20,462 bases of DNA from JAWLCA01 sp050485905 (lineage in GTDB: Bacteria; Pseudomonadota; Alphaproteobacteria; Rhodobacterales; Rhodobacteraceae). A model generated the notes under the pieces. The model was not told where the DNA came from. It worked only from the letters and a program-made list of their open reading frames with translations, and ran no database searches. Position 1 is the stretch's first letter; each line of letters starts with the position of its first letter. The DNA is taken from contig JBJHCH010000064.1 of the NCBI GenBank assembly GCA_050485905.1, forward strand, positions 1-20,462. The letters run 5' to 3'. Of the stretch, positions 1 through 8,949 are shown piece by piece. The position numbers were made by a program, and so were the translations under genes.

Positions 1-360
1 GCTCTGGAGCGTCAGGATCGTGGCACCGCGCTGGCCGAACTTGCCGCGCTGGCCGATGACAACGCGATGCCGCAAAGCTATCGCCAACTGGCGACGCTGA
101 AACGCGTCATCATCGGTGGCACTGATTTGCCAATGGCCGAGCGAGAGGCCGCGCTGAGTGCGCTGACCCAGCCCGGTGTGCCGTTCCGACCGCTGGCGAT
201 GGAACAGCTTGCGGTGCTTAAGATCGAGGCTGGCGATACCGGTGCAGCGGTGGCGCTTCTGCGCGAAATTGCCAATGAACCAGAGGCGACGTCGGCCTTG
301 CGTCGCCGCGCATCTCAGTTGATTGTGGTGTTGGGCGCGGAACCGGCCCCGGCGGGTTGA
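1..360 (+). CDS. YfgM-like TPR protein, 3' end only
   Basis: The reading frame is open from the first base of the window and ends at the TGA at 358-360, so only the last 119 residues are visible and the start lies outside. The visible part is alpha-helical and Ala/Leu-rich, with helix pairs typical of tetratricopeptide repeats (for example around RQLATLKRVI and ALLREIANEPEA). It lies directly before bamB and der. In E. coli the gene at this position is yfgM, a SecYEG-associated periplasmic TPR protein, so the order yfgM-bamB-der appears conserved here. The assignment rests on context plus TPR-like character, because no unique motif is visible in this fragment. The stop lies 47 bases before the likely bamB start, so co-transcription is expected. 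Confidence 0.7.
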   Translation, partial: ALERQDRGTALAELAALADDNAMPQSYRQLATLKRVIIGGTDLPMAEREAALSALTQPGVPFRPLAMEQLAVLKIEAGDTGAAVALLREIANEPEATSALRRRASQLIVVLGAEPAPAG

Positions 361-407
361 GGCAGGAACCGGCGGGCAGCGCCACGCGAGAGGGAAGGGC
401 AAGAGCC

Positions 408-1724
408 GTGAAGCTGATCCATGCAGTAGGCGCTATGATATGCGCCGCGATGATCGCCGGCTGCAGCGAGCGCGATGTGATCCTAGAAGGCGAGCGCCTT
501 GATCTGCGCGAAGGTGCCCCGGTGCAGGTGCCCGACGGTCCCGCTGGTGCAGCACAACCAATCAGCCTGCCGGGCATGTCGAACTTGGGCGAATGGACAC
601 AGCGTGGCGGAACGGCGGTGCCACGGCGCAGCCATCCCGCGCTTTCGGCCAGCCCTCAGAGGATCTGGGCCGCCAACATCGGGGCGGGCGAGAACCGCCA
701 GCATCGGATCACCGCCGAACCCGTGGTCGCGGGCGGGCGCATATTTACGCTGGACGCGCGCGCAACCGTCACGGCGACCGGCACTAATGGTCAGACCCTT
801 TGGTCACGCGACTTGACGCCGGCTGGCGAGCGCAATCCCAATGCCTCTGGCGGCGGCATTGCCTTTGGAGACGGCACGCTATTCGTTACCAGCGGCTTCG
901 GCTTCCTCGTCGCGCTCGATCCCGCCACCGGCGCCGAGCGCTGGATCCAGCGGTTCGAGGCGCCGGCGACTGCTGCACCAGCGGTTTCTGGCGGCATTGT
1001 CCATGTCGTTTCGAATGACAGCGTGGCGCGGGGCATCGATGTGCGGGACGGCCGCGTGCGGTGGGAGATATCGGGCGTGCCCAGCCCGTCACGGTTCACG
1101 GGAAGCGCGGCGCCTGCCTACTCCGGCAACCTCGTGATCCTACCCTTCCCCAGCGGCGAAGTGATCGCCGCCAATGCCACGACCGGCGAACGCGTATGGT
1201 CCACCGCCGTTGCAGGCACCCGGCTCGGCCGCGCCTGGGGTACGGTGCGCGACATCACTGGCGATCCTGTGGTTGTGGGCGACACCGCCTATGTCGGCAA
1301 TGCGACAGGACGCGTTGCGGCACTTGCTGCCGCGAGCGGTACGACGCGCTGGACGGCGCGCGAGGGCGCCTATGGCCCGGTCTGGCCGGTCGGTGGTTCG
1401 ATATTCCTTCTGTCGGATGAATCGCAGCTGGTTCGGCTCTCGGCCTCTAGCGGCGATTTGATTTGGGCAGTAGATCTACCCTACTTCACCGAGACCCGGC
1501 GTGAGCGACGGCGTAGCGCGATTTCTGCGCATTATGGCCCGGTGCTGGCGGGCGGTCGTCTGTGGGTTGCGTCTGACGACGGTCTGCTGCGAGGTTTCGA
1601 TCCCGCCAGCGGCGCGGTGACTGCCACCGCGCAGATCCCTGGTGGCGCGGCGGCCAGTCCGGTCGTCGTCGGAGGCGTGATGTATGTCGTTGCGCGTAAC
1701 GGTCAGCTTCACGCTTTCCGCTGA
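408..1724 (+). CDS. bamB: BamB-like outer membrane assembly lipoprotein (PQQ-like beta-propeller)
   Basis: I place the start at the GTG at 408, because a purine-rich Shine-Dalgarno (AGGGAAGGG) precedes it and the protein then begins with a lipoprotein signal: VKLIHAVG, a hydrophobic stretch, then the lipobox I-A-G-C with the lipidated Cys at residue 19. The frame is open back to a TTG at 357, but that start would bury the signal peptide. The mature part is a run of PQQ/WD-type blades with repeated phrases such as LDPATGAERW, ANATTGERVW and SGDLIWAV, as expected of an eight-bladed BamB propeller, and its 438 residues are close to alphaproteobacterial BamB proteins. BamB is a periplasm-facing, outer-membrane-anchored component of the BAM complex that helps fold beta-barrel proteins. 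The der gene follows after 48 bases, as in E. coli. Confidence 0.9.
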   Translation: MKLIHAVGAMICAAMIAGCSERDVILEGERLDLREGAPVQVPDGPAGAAQPISLPGMSNLGEWTQRGGTAVPRRSHPALSASPQRIWAANIGAGENRQHRITAEPVVAGGRIFTLDARATVTATGTNGQTLWSRDLTPAGERNPNASGGGIAFGDGTLFVTSGFGFLVALDPATGAERWIQRFEAPATAAPAVSGGIVHVVSNDSVARGIDVRDGRVRWEISGVPSPSRFTGSAAPAYSGNLVILPFPSGEVIAANATTGERVWSTAVAGTRLGRAWGTVRDITGDPVVVGDTAYVGNATGRVAALAAASGTTRWTAREGAYGPVWPVGGSIFLLSDESQLVRLSASSGDLIWAVDLPYFTETRRERRRSAISAHYGPVLAGGRLWVASDDGLLRGFDPASGAVTATAQIPGGAAASPVVVGGVMYVVARNGQLHAFR

Positions 1725-1772
1725 GGTGAAACCCGTGTAAAGGGGCGGGCTTCGCAAGGACGGAACCACGCC

Positions 1773-3257
1773 ATGAGCTTCACCCTCGCCATCGTCGGCC
1801 GCCCCAACGTGGGGAAATCGACGCTGTTCAACCGCCTTGTCGGCAAGAAGCTGGCGCTGGTCGATGACCAGCCCGGCGTCACCCGCGACCTGCGAGAGGG
1901 CGCGGCCCGGCTGGGCGACCTGAAGTTCACCGTGATCGACACCGCCGGGCTGGAAGAGGCGACCGACGAAAGCCTGCAAGGCCGGATGCGCAAGTTGACC
2001 GAGCGTGCGGTCGATGCCGCCGATGTCTGCCTGTTCCTGATCGACGCCCGCGCCGGGGTGCTGCCGGCGGATCAGATATTCGGAGAGATCCTGCGCCGCC
2101 GCTCCGCCCATGTCATCCTCGCCGCCAACAAGGCCGAGGGCAACGCCGGTGCCGCCGGCGCGCTGGAGGCGTTCTCGCTGGGCCTGGGCGAACCGATCCA
2201 GCTGTCCGCCGAACATGGCGAGGGGATGGAGGAGCTGTATCAGCGCCTGCGCCCCATCGCCGACGCCTTCGACGAACGCGCGGCGGCAGAGGCGCCCGAG
2301 GTGGACGTGGACGTGACCGAGGGCGAGGACGACGGCCCCCGCACCCCCACGGCCGCAAAGCCGCTGCAGATCGCCGTCATCGGCCGCCCCAACGCGGGCA
2401 AGTCCACCCTCGTGAACCGGATACTGGGAGAGGACCGCCTGCTCACCGGGCCGGAAGCCGGGATCACCCGTGACGCGATTTCCGTGGCGACGAACTGGCA
2501 GGGCACGCCGGTGCGGATCTTCGACACCGCCGGCATGCGAAAGCGCGCCAAGGTGCAGGACAAGGTCGAAAAACTCTCCGTCGCCGACGGCCTGCGCGCC
2601 GTGCGCTTCGCCGAGGTCGTGGTGGTCCTGCTGGACGTGGAGATCCCGTTCGAGCAGCAGGATCTGCGCATCGCCGACTTCGCCGAGACCGAGGGCAGGG
2701 CGGTCGTCGTCGCGGTGAACAAATGGGATCTGGAGGTTGACCGCCAGGCAAAGCTGGCCGAGCTGAAAGAGATGTTCGACCGCCTGCTGCCGCAGTTGCG
2801 CGGCGCGCCGCTGATCACCGTCTCTGCCGCCACGGGCCGGGGCCTCGACCGGCTGCACGACGCGGTGCGACAGGCGCATGAGGTCTGGAACCGCCGCATC
2901 ACGACAGCCAAGCTCAACCAGTGGCTGGGCGCGATGACCGAGGCGCACCCGCCCCCCGCGCCCGGCGGCCGGCGGATCAAGCTGCGTTACATGACCCAGG
3001 TAAAGACCCGGCCGCCCGGCTTTGTCGTCATGTGCTCGAACCCCGAAAAGATGCCCGACGCCTATCGCCGCTATCTGGTCAACGGGCTGCGAGAGGCGTT
3101 CGACATGCCCGGCACGCCGATCCGCCTGACGCTGCGCAGCCAGGCCGACAAGAACCCCTACAAGGACCGCAAGAAGTCCACGCCGTCGCGCCTGCGCAAG
3201 CATCTGGAAAAGCCGGCGCATGCGGGGCAGGGCCCTCGAGGGGGCAAGGTCAGGTAG
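1773..3257 (+). CDS. der: Ribosome-assembly GTPase Der (EngA)
   Basis: The gene encodes 494 residues with two consecutive GTPase domains, the hallmark of Der. The first domain has a P-loop GRPNVGKST at about residues 9-17, DTAGLEE (G3), and an NKAE-type G4 motif. The second has GRPNAGKST near residue 206, DTAGMRKR and NKWD. The C-terminal KH-like domain (about residues 380-475) is followed by a basic tail ending KVR. Der binds the 50S subunit and is required for its maturation in the cytoplasm. The ATG at 1773 has an AAGGACGG Shine-Dalgarno eight bases upstream. Codon use looks more G/C-ending than in neighbours: 31 of the first 34 codons end in G or C, against 22 of 33 in an early stretch of glnE. 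No clear intrinsic terminator follows the stop. Confidence 0.97.
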   Translation: MSFTLAIVGRPNVGKSTLFNRLVGKKLALVDDQPGVTRDLREGAARLGDLKFTVIDTAGLEEATDESLQGRMRKLTERAVDAADVCLFLIDARAGVLPADQIFGEILRRRSAHVILAANKAEGNAGAAGALEAFSLGLGEPIQLSAEHGEGMEELYQRLRPIADAFDERAAAEAPEVDVDVTEGEDDGPRTPTAAKPLQIAVIGRPNAGKSTLVNRILGEDRLLTGPEAGITRDAISVATNWQGTPVRIFDTAGMRKRAKVQDKVEKLSVADGLRAVRFAEVVVVLLDVEIPFEQQDLRIADFAETEGRAVVVAVNKWDLEVDRQAKLAELKEMFDRLLPQLRGAPLITVSAATGRGLDRLHDAVRQAHEVWNRRITTAKLNQWLGAMTEAHPPPAPGGRRIKLRYMTQVKTRPPGFVVMCSNPEKMPDAYRRYLVNGLREAFDMPGTPIRLTLRSQADKNPYKDRKKSTPSRLRKHLEKPAHAGQGPRGGKVR

Positions 3258-3344
3258 CAGCCACACGGTCACGCGCCGGAATGGCGATAGCGAGGCTTCG
3301 GCGACGCTCAATCAACGCGGAAGGTCTGACCACAACTCGGAAAT

Positions 3345-3420
3345 TGGTGCCGGCAGAGGGACTTGAACCCCCGACCCCGAGATTACAAATCACGTGCTCT
3401 ACCATCTGAGCTATGCCGGC
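3345..3420 (-). tRNA. tRNA-Thr (anticodon UGU)
   Basis: On the minus strand the 76-base sequence folds as a tRNA: acceptor GCCGGCA with TGCCGGC, D-arm GCTC...GAGC, anticodon loop TTTGTAA with anticodon TGT (plus-strand complement at 3385-3387), and T-arm GGGGG-TTCAAGT-CCCTC. The discriminator A and a genome-encoded CCA follow (plus strand 3345-3348). UGU reads ACA and related Thr codons. The anticodon stem CGTGA/TCTCG contains a U-U mismatch at positions 29-41 (plus-strand A at 3392 and A at 3380). The gene lies 95 bases downstream of ilvN on the same strand and converges on der. No clean promoter of its own is visible, so it could be read through from ilvIN. Confidence 0.93.
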
Positions 3421-3515
3421 GTGGCGACGCGTAACCCTCATTCAAACGGCGGGCCGCAGCGCGCTGGCTGACTAGCATGGTGACCAAATGTGCGCAATCC
3501 GCGACGGCGGGGATG

Positions 3516-4076
3516 TCATGATCCCCTTGCGAGCGCGGCAACACCGGTGCGTGCCATCTCGCGCAGACCGAGCGGGCGCATCAACTCACCAAAGGCGTCA
3601 ATCTTCTCCGGTGTTCCGGTCATCTCGAAGACGAAGCTTTCCAGCGTTGAATCCACGACATTGGCGCGAAAGATCTCGGCCAGGCGCAGCGCCTCGATGC
3701 GCGCGTCGCCCTTGCCCGCAACCTTGAAGAGTGCAAGCTCTCGCTGAACGGACGGCCCCTCGACCGTCAGGTCGTGAACGTCATGAACGGGCACCATGCG
3801 CGTCAACTGCGCCTTGATCTGCTCGATCACCTGCGGCGTTCCAGTAGTCACGATGGTGATGCGCGACAGATGCCCGCTGTGGTCCGTTTCGGCGACTGTC
3901 AGGCTTTCGATATTGTATCCGCGTCCCGAGAACAGTCCGATAACCCGCGCGAGGACACCTGGTTCGTTATCGACCAGAACGGCAAGTGTGTGCGTCTCCA
4001 GCACGTCGGCATAGGGCGTGCGCAGGTCATAGGCGGAATGTTTGGACGATCCCTGTTGAATGTTCAAAGGCGACAT
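3516..4076 (-). CDS. ilvN: Acetolactate synthase small (regulatory) subunit
   Basis: The protein is 186 residues from the ATG at 4076. That start is chosen because AGGAGAGG lies nine bases upstream, and because the 38-residue upstream extension allowed by the frame overlaps the end of ilvI and does not look like protein. An N-terminal ACT domain begins around residue 28 (HTLAVLVDNEPGVLARV, then GRGYNIESL), followed by the conserved second half (DLTVEGPSVQRELALFKV, and FEMTGTPEKIDAF). IlvN activates the catalytic subunit and confers valine feedback inhibition; it acts in the cytoplasm in the first common step of branched-chain amino acid synthesis. It starts 34 bases after the ilvI stop, so the two genes form an operon controlled by the upstream attenuator. 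In Enterobacteria the equivalent subunit is also called IlvH. Confidence 0.95.
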   Translation of the reverse strand: MSPLNIQQGSSKHSAYDLRTPYADVLETHTLAVLVDNEPGVLARVIGLFSGRGYNIESLTVAETDHSGHLSRITIVTTGTPQVIEQIKAQLTRMVPVHDVHDLTVEGPSVQRELALFKVAGKGDARIEALRLAEIFRANVVDSTLESFVFEMTGTPEKIDAFGELMRPLGLREMARTGVAALARGS

Positions 4077-4110
4077 GGCCCAGCCTCTCCTGTTTATTGG
4101 GTGTTCGGTG

Positions 4111-5874
<1,764 letters not shown>

Positions 5875-5931
5875 TCCTCATTCCCCGGCCATCCGGCCAT
5901 CGATCTCGTCCGTCCGCGCGTCTGCGGCAAC

Positions 5932-5959
5932 AAAAAGCCCCCGAAGGTCGTTCGGGGGC
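5932..5959 (-). terminator. Attenuator terminator upstream of ilvI
   Basis: On the minus strand the arms GCCCCCGAA (5959-5951) and TTCGGGGGC (5945-5937) form a perfect 9-bp stem around the loop CGACC, directly followed by TTTTT (5936-5932). This is a strong intrinsic terminator. It lies between the leader peptide and ilvI, reading toward ilvI, which is the position of an attenuator rather than of a gene end. Confidence 0.85.
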
Positions 5960-6000
5960 GCATGGGTCCATGAAAGGGTTTCCGTCACCGGCCCATGCGC
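5958..6000 (-). promoter_or_regulatory. Candidate antiterminator pairing of the ilv leader RNA
   Basis: GCGCATGGG (minus strand, 6000-5992), inside the last codons of the leader peptide, is perfectly complementary over 9 bases to CCCATGCGC (5966-5958). The second arm runs into the 5' arm of the terminator, overlapping it by two bases at 5959-5958. A ribosome stalled at the upstream Leu/Val/Ile codons would leave the first arm free to pair, while one reaching the stop codon would cover it. The overlap with the terminator is small, so full mutual exclusion is inferred rather than shown. Confidence 0.55.
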
Positions 6001-6044
6001 ATTCGCCCTACGATTACAAGAAGCCCGACCATCGGCCACCTCAT
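5985..6044 (-). CDS. Leader peptide of the ilvI-ilvN operon
   Basis: A 19-residue reading frame on the minus strand, MRWPMVGLLVIVGRMRMGR, starts at the ATG at 6044 and stops at TGA 5987-5985. Seven of its residues are the three branched-chain amino acids, six of them in V-G-L-L-V-I-V, exactly the products of the operon downstream. An in-frame TAA lies just before the start region, so the frame cannot be a fragment of a larger protein. No Shine-Dalgarno is visible, and the best candidate promoter would give only about 8 bases of 5' UTR, so translation may be nearly leaderless. Stalling at these codons when charged tRNAs are scarce would favour antitermination. It is known from other bacteria that ilv operons use such leaders; its operation here is inferred from sequence. 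Confidence 0.8.
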   Translation of the reverse strand: MRWPMVGLLVIVGRMRMGR

Positions 6045-6058
6045 CTTTGCGCGGCGAC

Positions 6059-6085
6059 ATTATGAGGCACCGCCGAGGGCGTCAA
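6059..6085 (-). promoter_or_regulatory. Candidate promoter of the ilv leader
   Basis: On the minus strand TTGACG (6085-6080) and CATAAT (6064-6059) each match the sigma-70 boxes at five of six positions. The 15-base spacer is short. Transcription would start near 6052, just before the leader-peptide ATG. Confidence 0.45.
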
Positions 6086-6320
6086 CCGCCAAAATGCAGC
6101 ATAATGTGTCGCGTTGCGCCGCGCGAACTTTCTGTATGTTGCGCAACCCGCGCCACATCCGCAAGAAATGGAATCTGGGAGCGCCCAGTTGGGGATCGTC
6201 GCGCAACTGGTTTGTAGTGGCGTGGAGCAGGTTGGCACAGAGATCCTTCGTCGCTGATCGGCGCAACGGGAAATGCCGGAAATTCCGTGTAATTGTGACT
6301 TTTCAGGGCTTGGAGGTCTG
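6086..6320. other. Divergent intergenic stretch between the ilv and TRAP promoters
   Basis: No convincing gene is seen between the ilv promoter and dctP. Open frames here on either strand lack a recognisable protein and a ribosome-binding site. The region contains the 7-mer GCGCAAC or its complement at 6113-6119, 6138-6147 (the palindrome GTTGCGCAAC), 6201-6207 and 6261-6267, which may be binding sites for a regulator of one of the flanking operons. Confidence 0.5.
6138..6147. promoter_or_regulatory. Palindrome GTTGCGCAAC, possible operator
   Basis: This is a perfect 10-bp palindrome in the divergent intergenic region, with three further half-copies nearby. The core TTGCGCAA also occurs at 16295-16302 upstream of the response-regulator gene. 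The cognate protein is unknown. Confidence 0.35.
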
Positions 6321-6358
6321 TATAGTGTCGCCCCACTTCGGAGCCGCCATGGGGCGGC
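6321..6358 (+). promoter_or_regulatory. Possible dctP promoter -10 box and 5' UTR hairpin
   Basis: TATAGT at 6321-6326 matches five of six positions of a -10 box, but no good -35 is seen at 16-18 bases. Downstream, GCCGCC (6343-6348) and GGCGGC (6353-6358) form a 6-bp hairpin with loop ATGG, nine bases before the strong Shine-Dalgarno GGGAGGA (6367-6373). The hairpin could be an operator or an mRNA-stability element. Confidence 0.3.
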
Positions 6359-6376
6359 CAATAAACGGGAGGAAAC

Positions 6377-7474
6377 ATGGACCGCAGATCTTTTCTCAGA
6401 ACGTCCGCCATTGGCACCGGCGCCGTGGCCGCCTCGTCGCTGGCAGCGCCCGCAATCGCGCAAGGCAATATCACGTGGCGCATGGTCACGACCTGGCCGC
6501 GCAACTTTCCGGGCCTTGGCGTCGGTGCGCAGCGCCTTGCCGACCGGATCACCGCCGCGACCGATGGTCAACTGACCATCCAGGTGTTCTCGGGCGGGGA
6601 GCTGGTGCCGCCCTTGCAGGCACTCGATGCCGTGATCGACCAGACCGCCGAGATGTCACATGGGGCGGCCTATTACTGGCAGAACAAATCGGTCGGCTTG
6701 TCCTTCTTCACCGGGGTGCCGTTCGGCATGACCTCGCGCGAGATGGCGTCTTGGGTGCGCTACATGGGCGGTCAGGAAATCTGGGACGAGATCTACGACC
6801 AGTTCGGCCTGCAGGGCTTCCTGTCGGGCGACACCGGAACGCAGGCAGCGGGCTGGTTCCCGGACGAGATCCAGAACCTCGACCAGCTTCAGGGCATGCG
6901 CTTCCGCACCCCCGGCCTGGGTGGGCAGGTATGGCAGCGCATGGGCCTGTCGGTGACGAACCTTGCCGCAGGCGAGATCTTTGCGGCGCTGCAGTCCGGT
7001 GCGCTCGACGCGGCAGAGTTCGTCGGTCCCTACAACGACCTGGCGCTCGGCTTCCATCAGGTCAGGAAGCACTACTACACCTCCTCCTTCATCGAGCCGG
7101 GCCTCGCGACCGAACTGGTGGTGGACAAGGCGAAGTATCAAGCGCTGCCGCAGAACCTGCAAGACATCATCCGGCACGTATGCCAGGCCGAATACGATCA
7201 GGTGGCGTCCGACTTCTACGCCAACGATCCCCGTGCTTTGGCGACACTGGTCAACGAGCACGATGTGATCGTGCATCCGGAGTTCCCGGCCGACGTGCTG
7301 GAAGCAGGGGCGCAGGCGTCCAAGGATATCCTGACCGAGCTTCTGGATAGCAGTGACCCGCTTACCAAGAAGACTGCTGAAAGCTTCGTCGAGTCGCTGC
7401 GGGTGGTGCGGACGCGGACCCAAGGCACCGACATGGGCTTCCTACGTGCTCGGGAGACCTATTTCGAAATCTGA
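6377..7474 (+). CDS. TRAP transporter periplasmic substrate-binding protein (DctP/TakP family)
   Basis: The protein has 365 residues with a twin-arginine signal (MDRRSFLRTS, hydrophobic Ala-rich stretch, cleavage after about AIA-29), so it is exported folded by Tat. The mature start ITWRMVTTWPRNFPG and the segments FRTPGLGG (the arginine expected to bind the substrate carboxylate), GALDAAEF and VGPYNDLALGF resemble the TRAP binding proteins for 2-oxo acids such as TakP of Rhodobacter sphaeroides. The exact ligand cannot be fixed from sequence; pyruvate, other 2-oxo acids or related carboxylates are likely. The start is firm: GGGAGGA lies just upstream. A strong terminator follows the stop, so the gene seems monocistronic and converges with its presumed membrane partners dctM and dctQ. 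Confidence 0.9.
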   Translation: MDRRSFLRTSAIGTGAVAASSLAAPAIAQGNITWRMVTTWPRNFPGLGVGAQRLADRITAATDGQLTIQVFSGGELVPPLQALDAVIDQTAEMSHGAAYYWQNKSVGLSFFTGVPFGMTSREMASWVRYMGGQEIWDEIYDQFGLQGFLSGDTGTQAAGWFPDEIQNLDQLQGMRFRTPGLGGQVWQRMGLSVTNLAAGEIFAALQSGALDAAEFVGPYNDLALGFHQVRKHYYTSSFIEPGLATELVVDKAKYQALPQNLQDIIRHVCQAEYDQVASDFYANDPRALATLVNEHDVIVHPEFPADVLEAGAQASKDILTELLDSSDPLTKKTAESFVESLRVVRTRTQGTDMGFLRARETYFEI

Positions 7475-7502
7475 GTGGGATCATCGCACTCGACATCATT
7501 GG

Positions 7503-7537
7503 AAGGGCCGGGGCTGACTACTGCCCCGGCCTTTTTT
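7503..7537 (+). terminator. Intrinsic terminator of the TRAP binding-protein gene
   Basis: GGCCGGGGC (7506-7514) and GCCCCGGCC (7523-7531) form a perfect 9-bp stem with an 8-base loop followed by six T residues (7532-7537), and AAG/CTT can extend the stem. It lies 28 bases after the dctP stop and 20 before the dctM stop on the other strand. The T tract favours the plus strand; on the minus strand the hairpin is followed by TTCC only. Confidence 0.9.
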
Positions 7538-7556
7538 CGTTATGCGTGTTGGATGA

Positions 7557-8945
7557 TCAGTAGAGCAGCCGTGGTAGCCAGGTAACGATGCCGGGAAAGA
7601 TGAACAGGATCGCTATAGCAAGTATCTGCAGCAGGACGAACGGTATGGCACCGCGATAAATCTGCCCGGTCGTTACCGAGTTTGGAGCGACCCCGCGCAG
7701 GTAGAATAGCGAAAAGCCGAATGGCGGTGTCAGGAAACTGGTCTGCAGGTTCACGCCGACCATCACCCCCAGCCAGATCGGGTCGAGACCGAGGTAGAGC
7801 AGAACCGGCGCGGTGATCGGGATCACGATGAAGATGATCTCGAACGTGTCGAGGATGAAGCCCAGCACGAACATGATCAGCATCACGACGACCATCGCGC
7901 CCATCGCGCCACCCGGCATGTTGGTCAGGAACTCGCGCACAAGGTTGTCGCCGCCCATCTGGCGGAAGACAATGGCGAAGATCGACGCGCCGAACAGGAT
8001 CACGAAGATCATAGAGGTGATCGAGGCGGTGGAGAGCGTCGCCTCGCGCAGCACGCGGAAGCTCAGCCGCCAGCGCAGCGCCGCCAGCACGATCGCACCC
8101 ACAGCACCGACCGAGGCTGCCTCGGTCGGCGTCGCGATGCCCCCGAGAATCGAGCCGAGCACGGCGATGATCAGCAGGAGAGGAGGGATGAAGGCGATCA
8201 GCACTTCTTTCCAAAGCCCGGCCTTTTCCTCTGGGGGAACCGGCGTTGCCGGGCAGCTTTCGGGGTCGGTGATCGCCTTGAAGACCACAAAGCTGAGGTA
8301 GAGTACGACCAGCATCAGCCCCGGCAGGAAGGCGCCGGCAAAAAGGTCGCCGACCGACACGGTTGTGGGGGCGAAGTTGCCCAGCGACATCTGCACCTGA
8401 CTGTGGATGCCGGCGATCATGTCGCCCATGAAGATCAGCACTGTCGATGGCGGGATGATCTGGCCCAACGTGCCGCTGGCGCAGATGACACCGGTGGCCA
8501 GTTGCGGCTTGTAGCCCGCCCGTAGCATGGCAGGCAGCGAGATCAGGCCCATAGTGACCACGGTCGCGCCGACAACGCCGGTCGAGGCAGCAAGTAGGGC
8601 ACCCACGATGATGACCGAGATGCCGAGACCGCCGCGCATGTTGCCGAAGAGCTTGCCCATCGTGGTCAGCAACTGCTCGGCAATGCGCGATCGCTCAAGC
8701 ATCACACCCATGAAGATGAACAGCGGCACCGCGACCAGCACCTCGTTCGTCATGTAGCCAAGGTAGCGCCCGGCGACCGCGGCGAAGTTCGACGGGTCGA
8801 ACACCCCGAACCACATGCCGATCAGGCCAAAGATCAGGGACGTGCCAGCCAGCGTGAATGCGACCGGAAAGCCGAGCATCAGCATGCCGATCACGCCAAA
8901 GAACATCAGTCCGGCGAGGATTTCGCCAATCAAAACGGGGTCCAA
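7557..8945 (-). CDS. dctM: TRAP transporter large permease (DctM)
   Basis: The protein has 462 residues, almost entirely hydrophobic, with about 12 membrane segments, the size and character of DctM. Recognisable pieces are the N-terminal GFPVAFTLAGTSLIFGL, FIFMGVMLERS, the re-entrant-loop region GVVGATVVTMGLISLPAM and CASGTLGQIIPPS, and NLQTSFLTPPFGFSLFYLRGVAP near the C-terminus. DctM is the ion-coupled translocation subunit in the inner membrane. I take the TTG at 8945 as the start: it lies four bases after the dctQ stop with GGAG about eight bases upstream, so translation is coupled to dctQ. It ends 20 bases from the terminator that serves the convergent dctP. Confidence 0.93.
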   Translation of the reverse strand: MDPVLIGEILAGLMFFGVIGMLMLGFPVAFTLAGTSLIFGLIGMWFGVFDPSNFAAVAGRYLGYMTNEVLVAVPLFIFMGVMLERSRIAEQLLTTMGKLFGNMRGGLGISVIIVGALLAASTGVVGATVVTMGLISLPAMLRAGYKPQLATGVICASGTLGQIIPPSTVLIFMGDMIAGIHSQVQMSLGNFAPTTVSVGDLFAGAFLPGLMLVVLYLSFVVFKAITDPESCPATPVPPEEKAGLWKEVLIAFIPPLLLIIAVLGSILGGIATPTEAASVGAVGAIVLAALRWRLSFRVLREATLSTASITSMIFVILFGASIFAIVFRQMGGDNLVREFLTNMPGGAMGAMVVVMLIMFVLGFILDTFEIIFIVIPITAPVLLYLGLDPIWLGVMVGVNLQTSFLTPPFGFSLFYLRGVAPNSVTTGQIYRGAIPFVLLQILAIAILFIFPGIVTWLPRLLY

Positions 8946-8949
8946 GCGC

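Noticed and set aside
1476..3311. 611-residue open frame on the minus strand, antisense to der
   Set aside because: It is the shadow of der, whose two GTPase domains are unmistakable. High GC at third positions removes stops on the opposite strand. The translated product is Arg/Gly/His-rich and resembles no family.
6229..6250. Possible sigma-54 promoter (TTGGCAC) upstream of dctP
   Set aside because: Some dct-type transporters use sigma-54, but the GC of the -12 element is absent at the required 10-base distance from the GG, so the match is incomplete.
6060..6266. Short minus-strand frames upstream of the ilv leader
   Set aside because: They have no Shine-Dalgarno, run through the candidate ilv promoter, and look like non-coding composition. 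A larger gene there would be incompatible with the attenuator layout.
5995..7350. 451-residue plus-strand frame across the ilvI-dctP gap and dctP
   Set aside because: It overlaps the clear Tat-exported binding protein in another frame, has no ribosome-binding site, and has low-complexity Arg/Gly/Ala composition.
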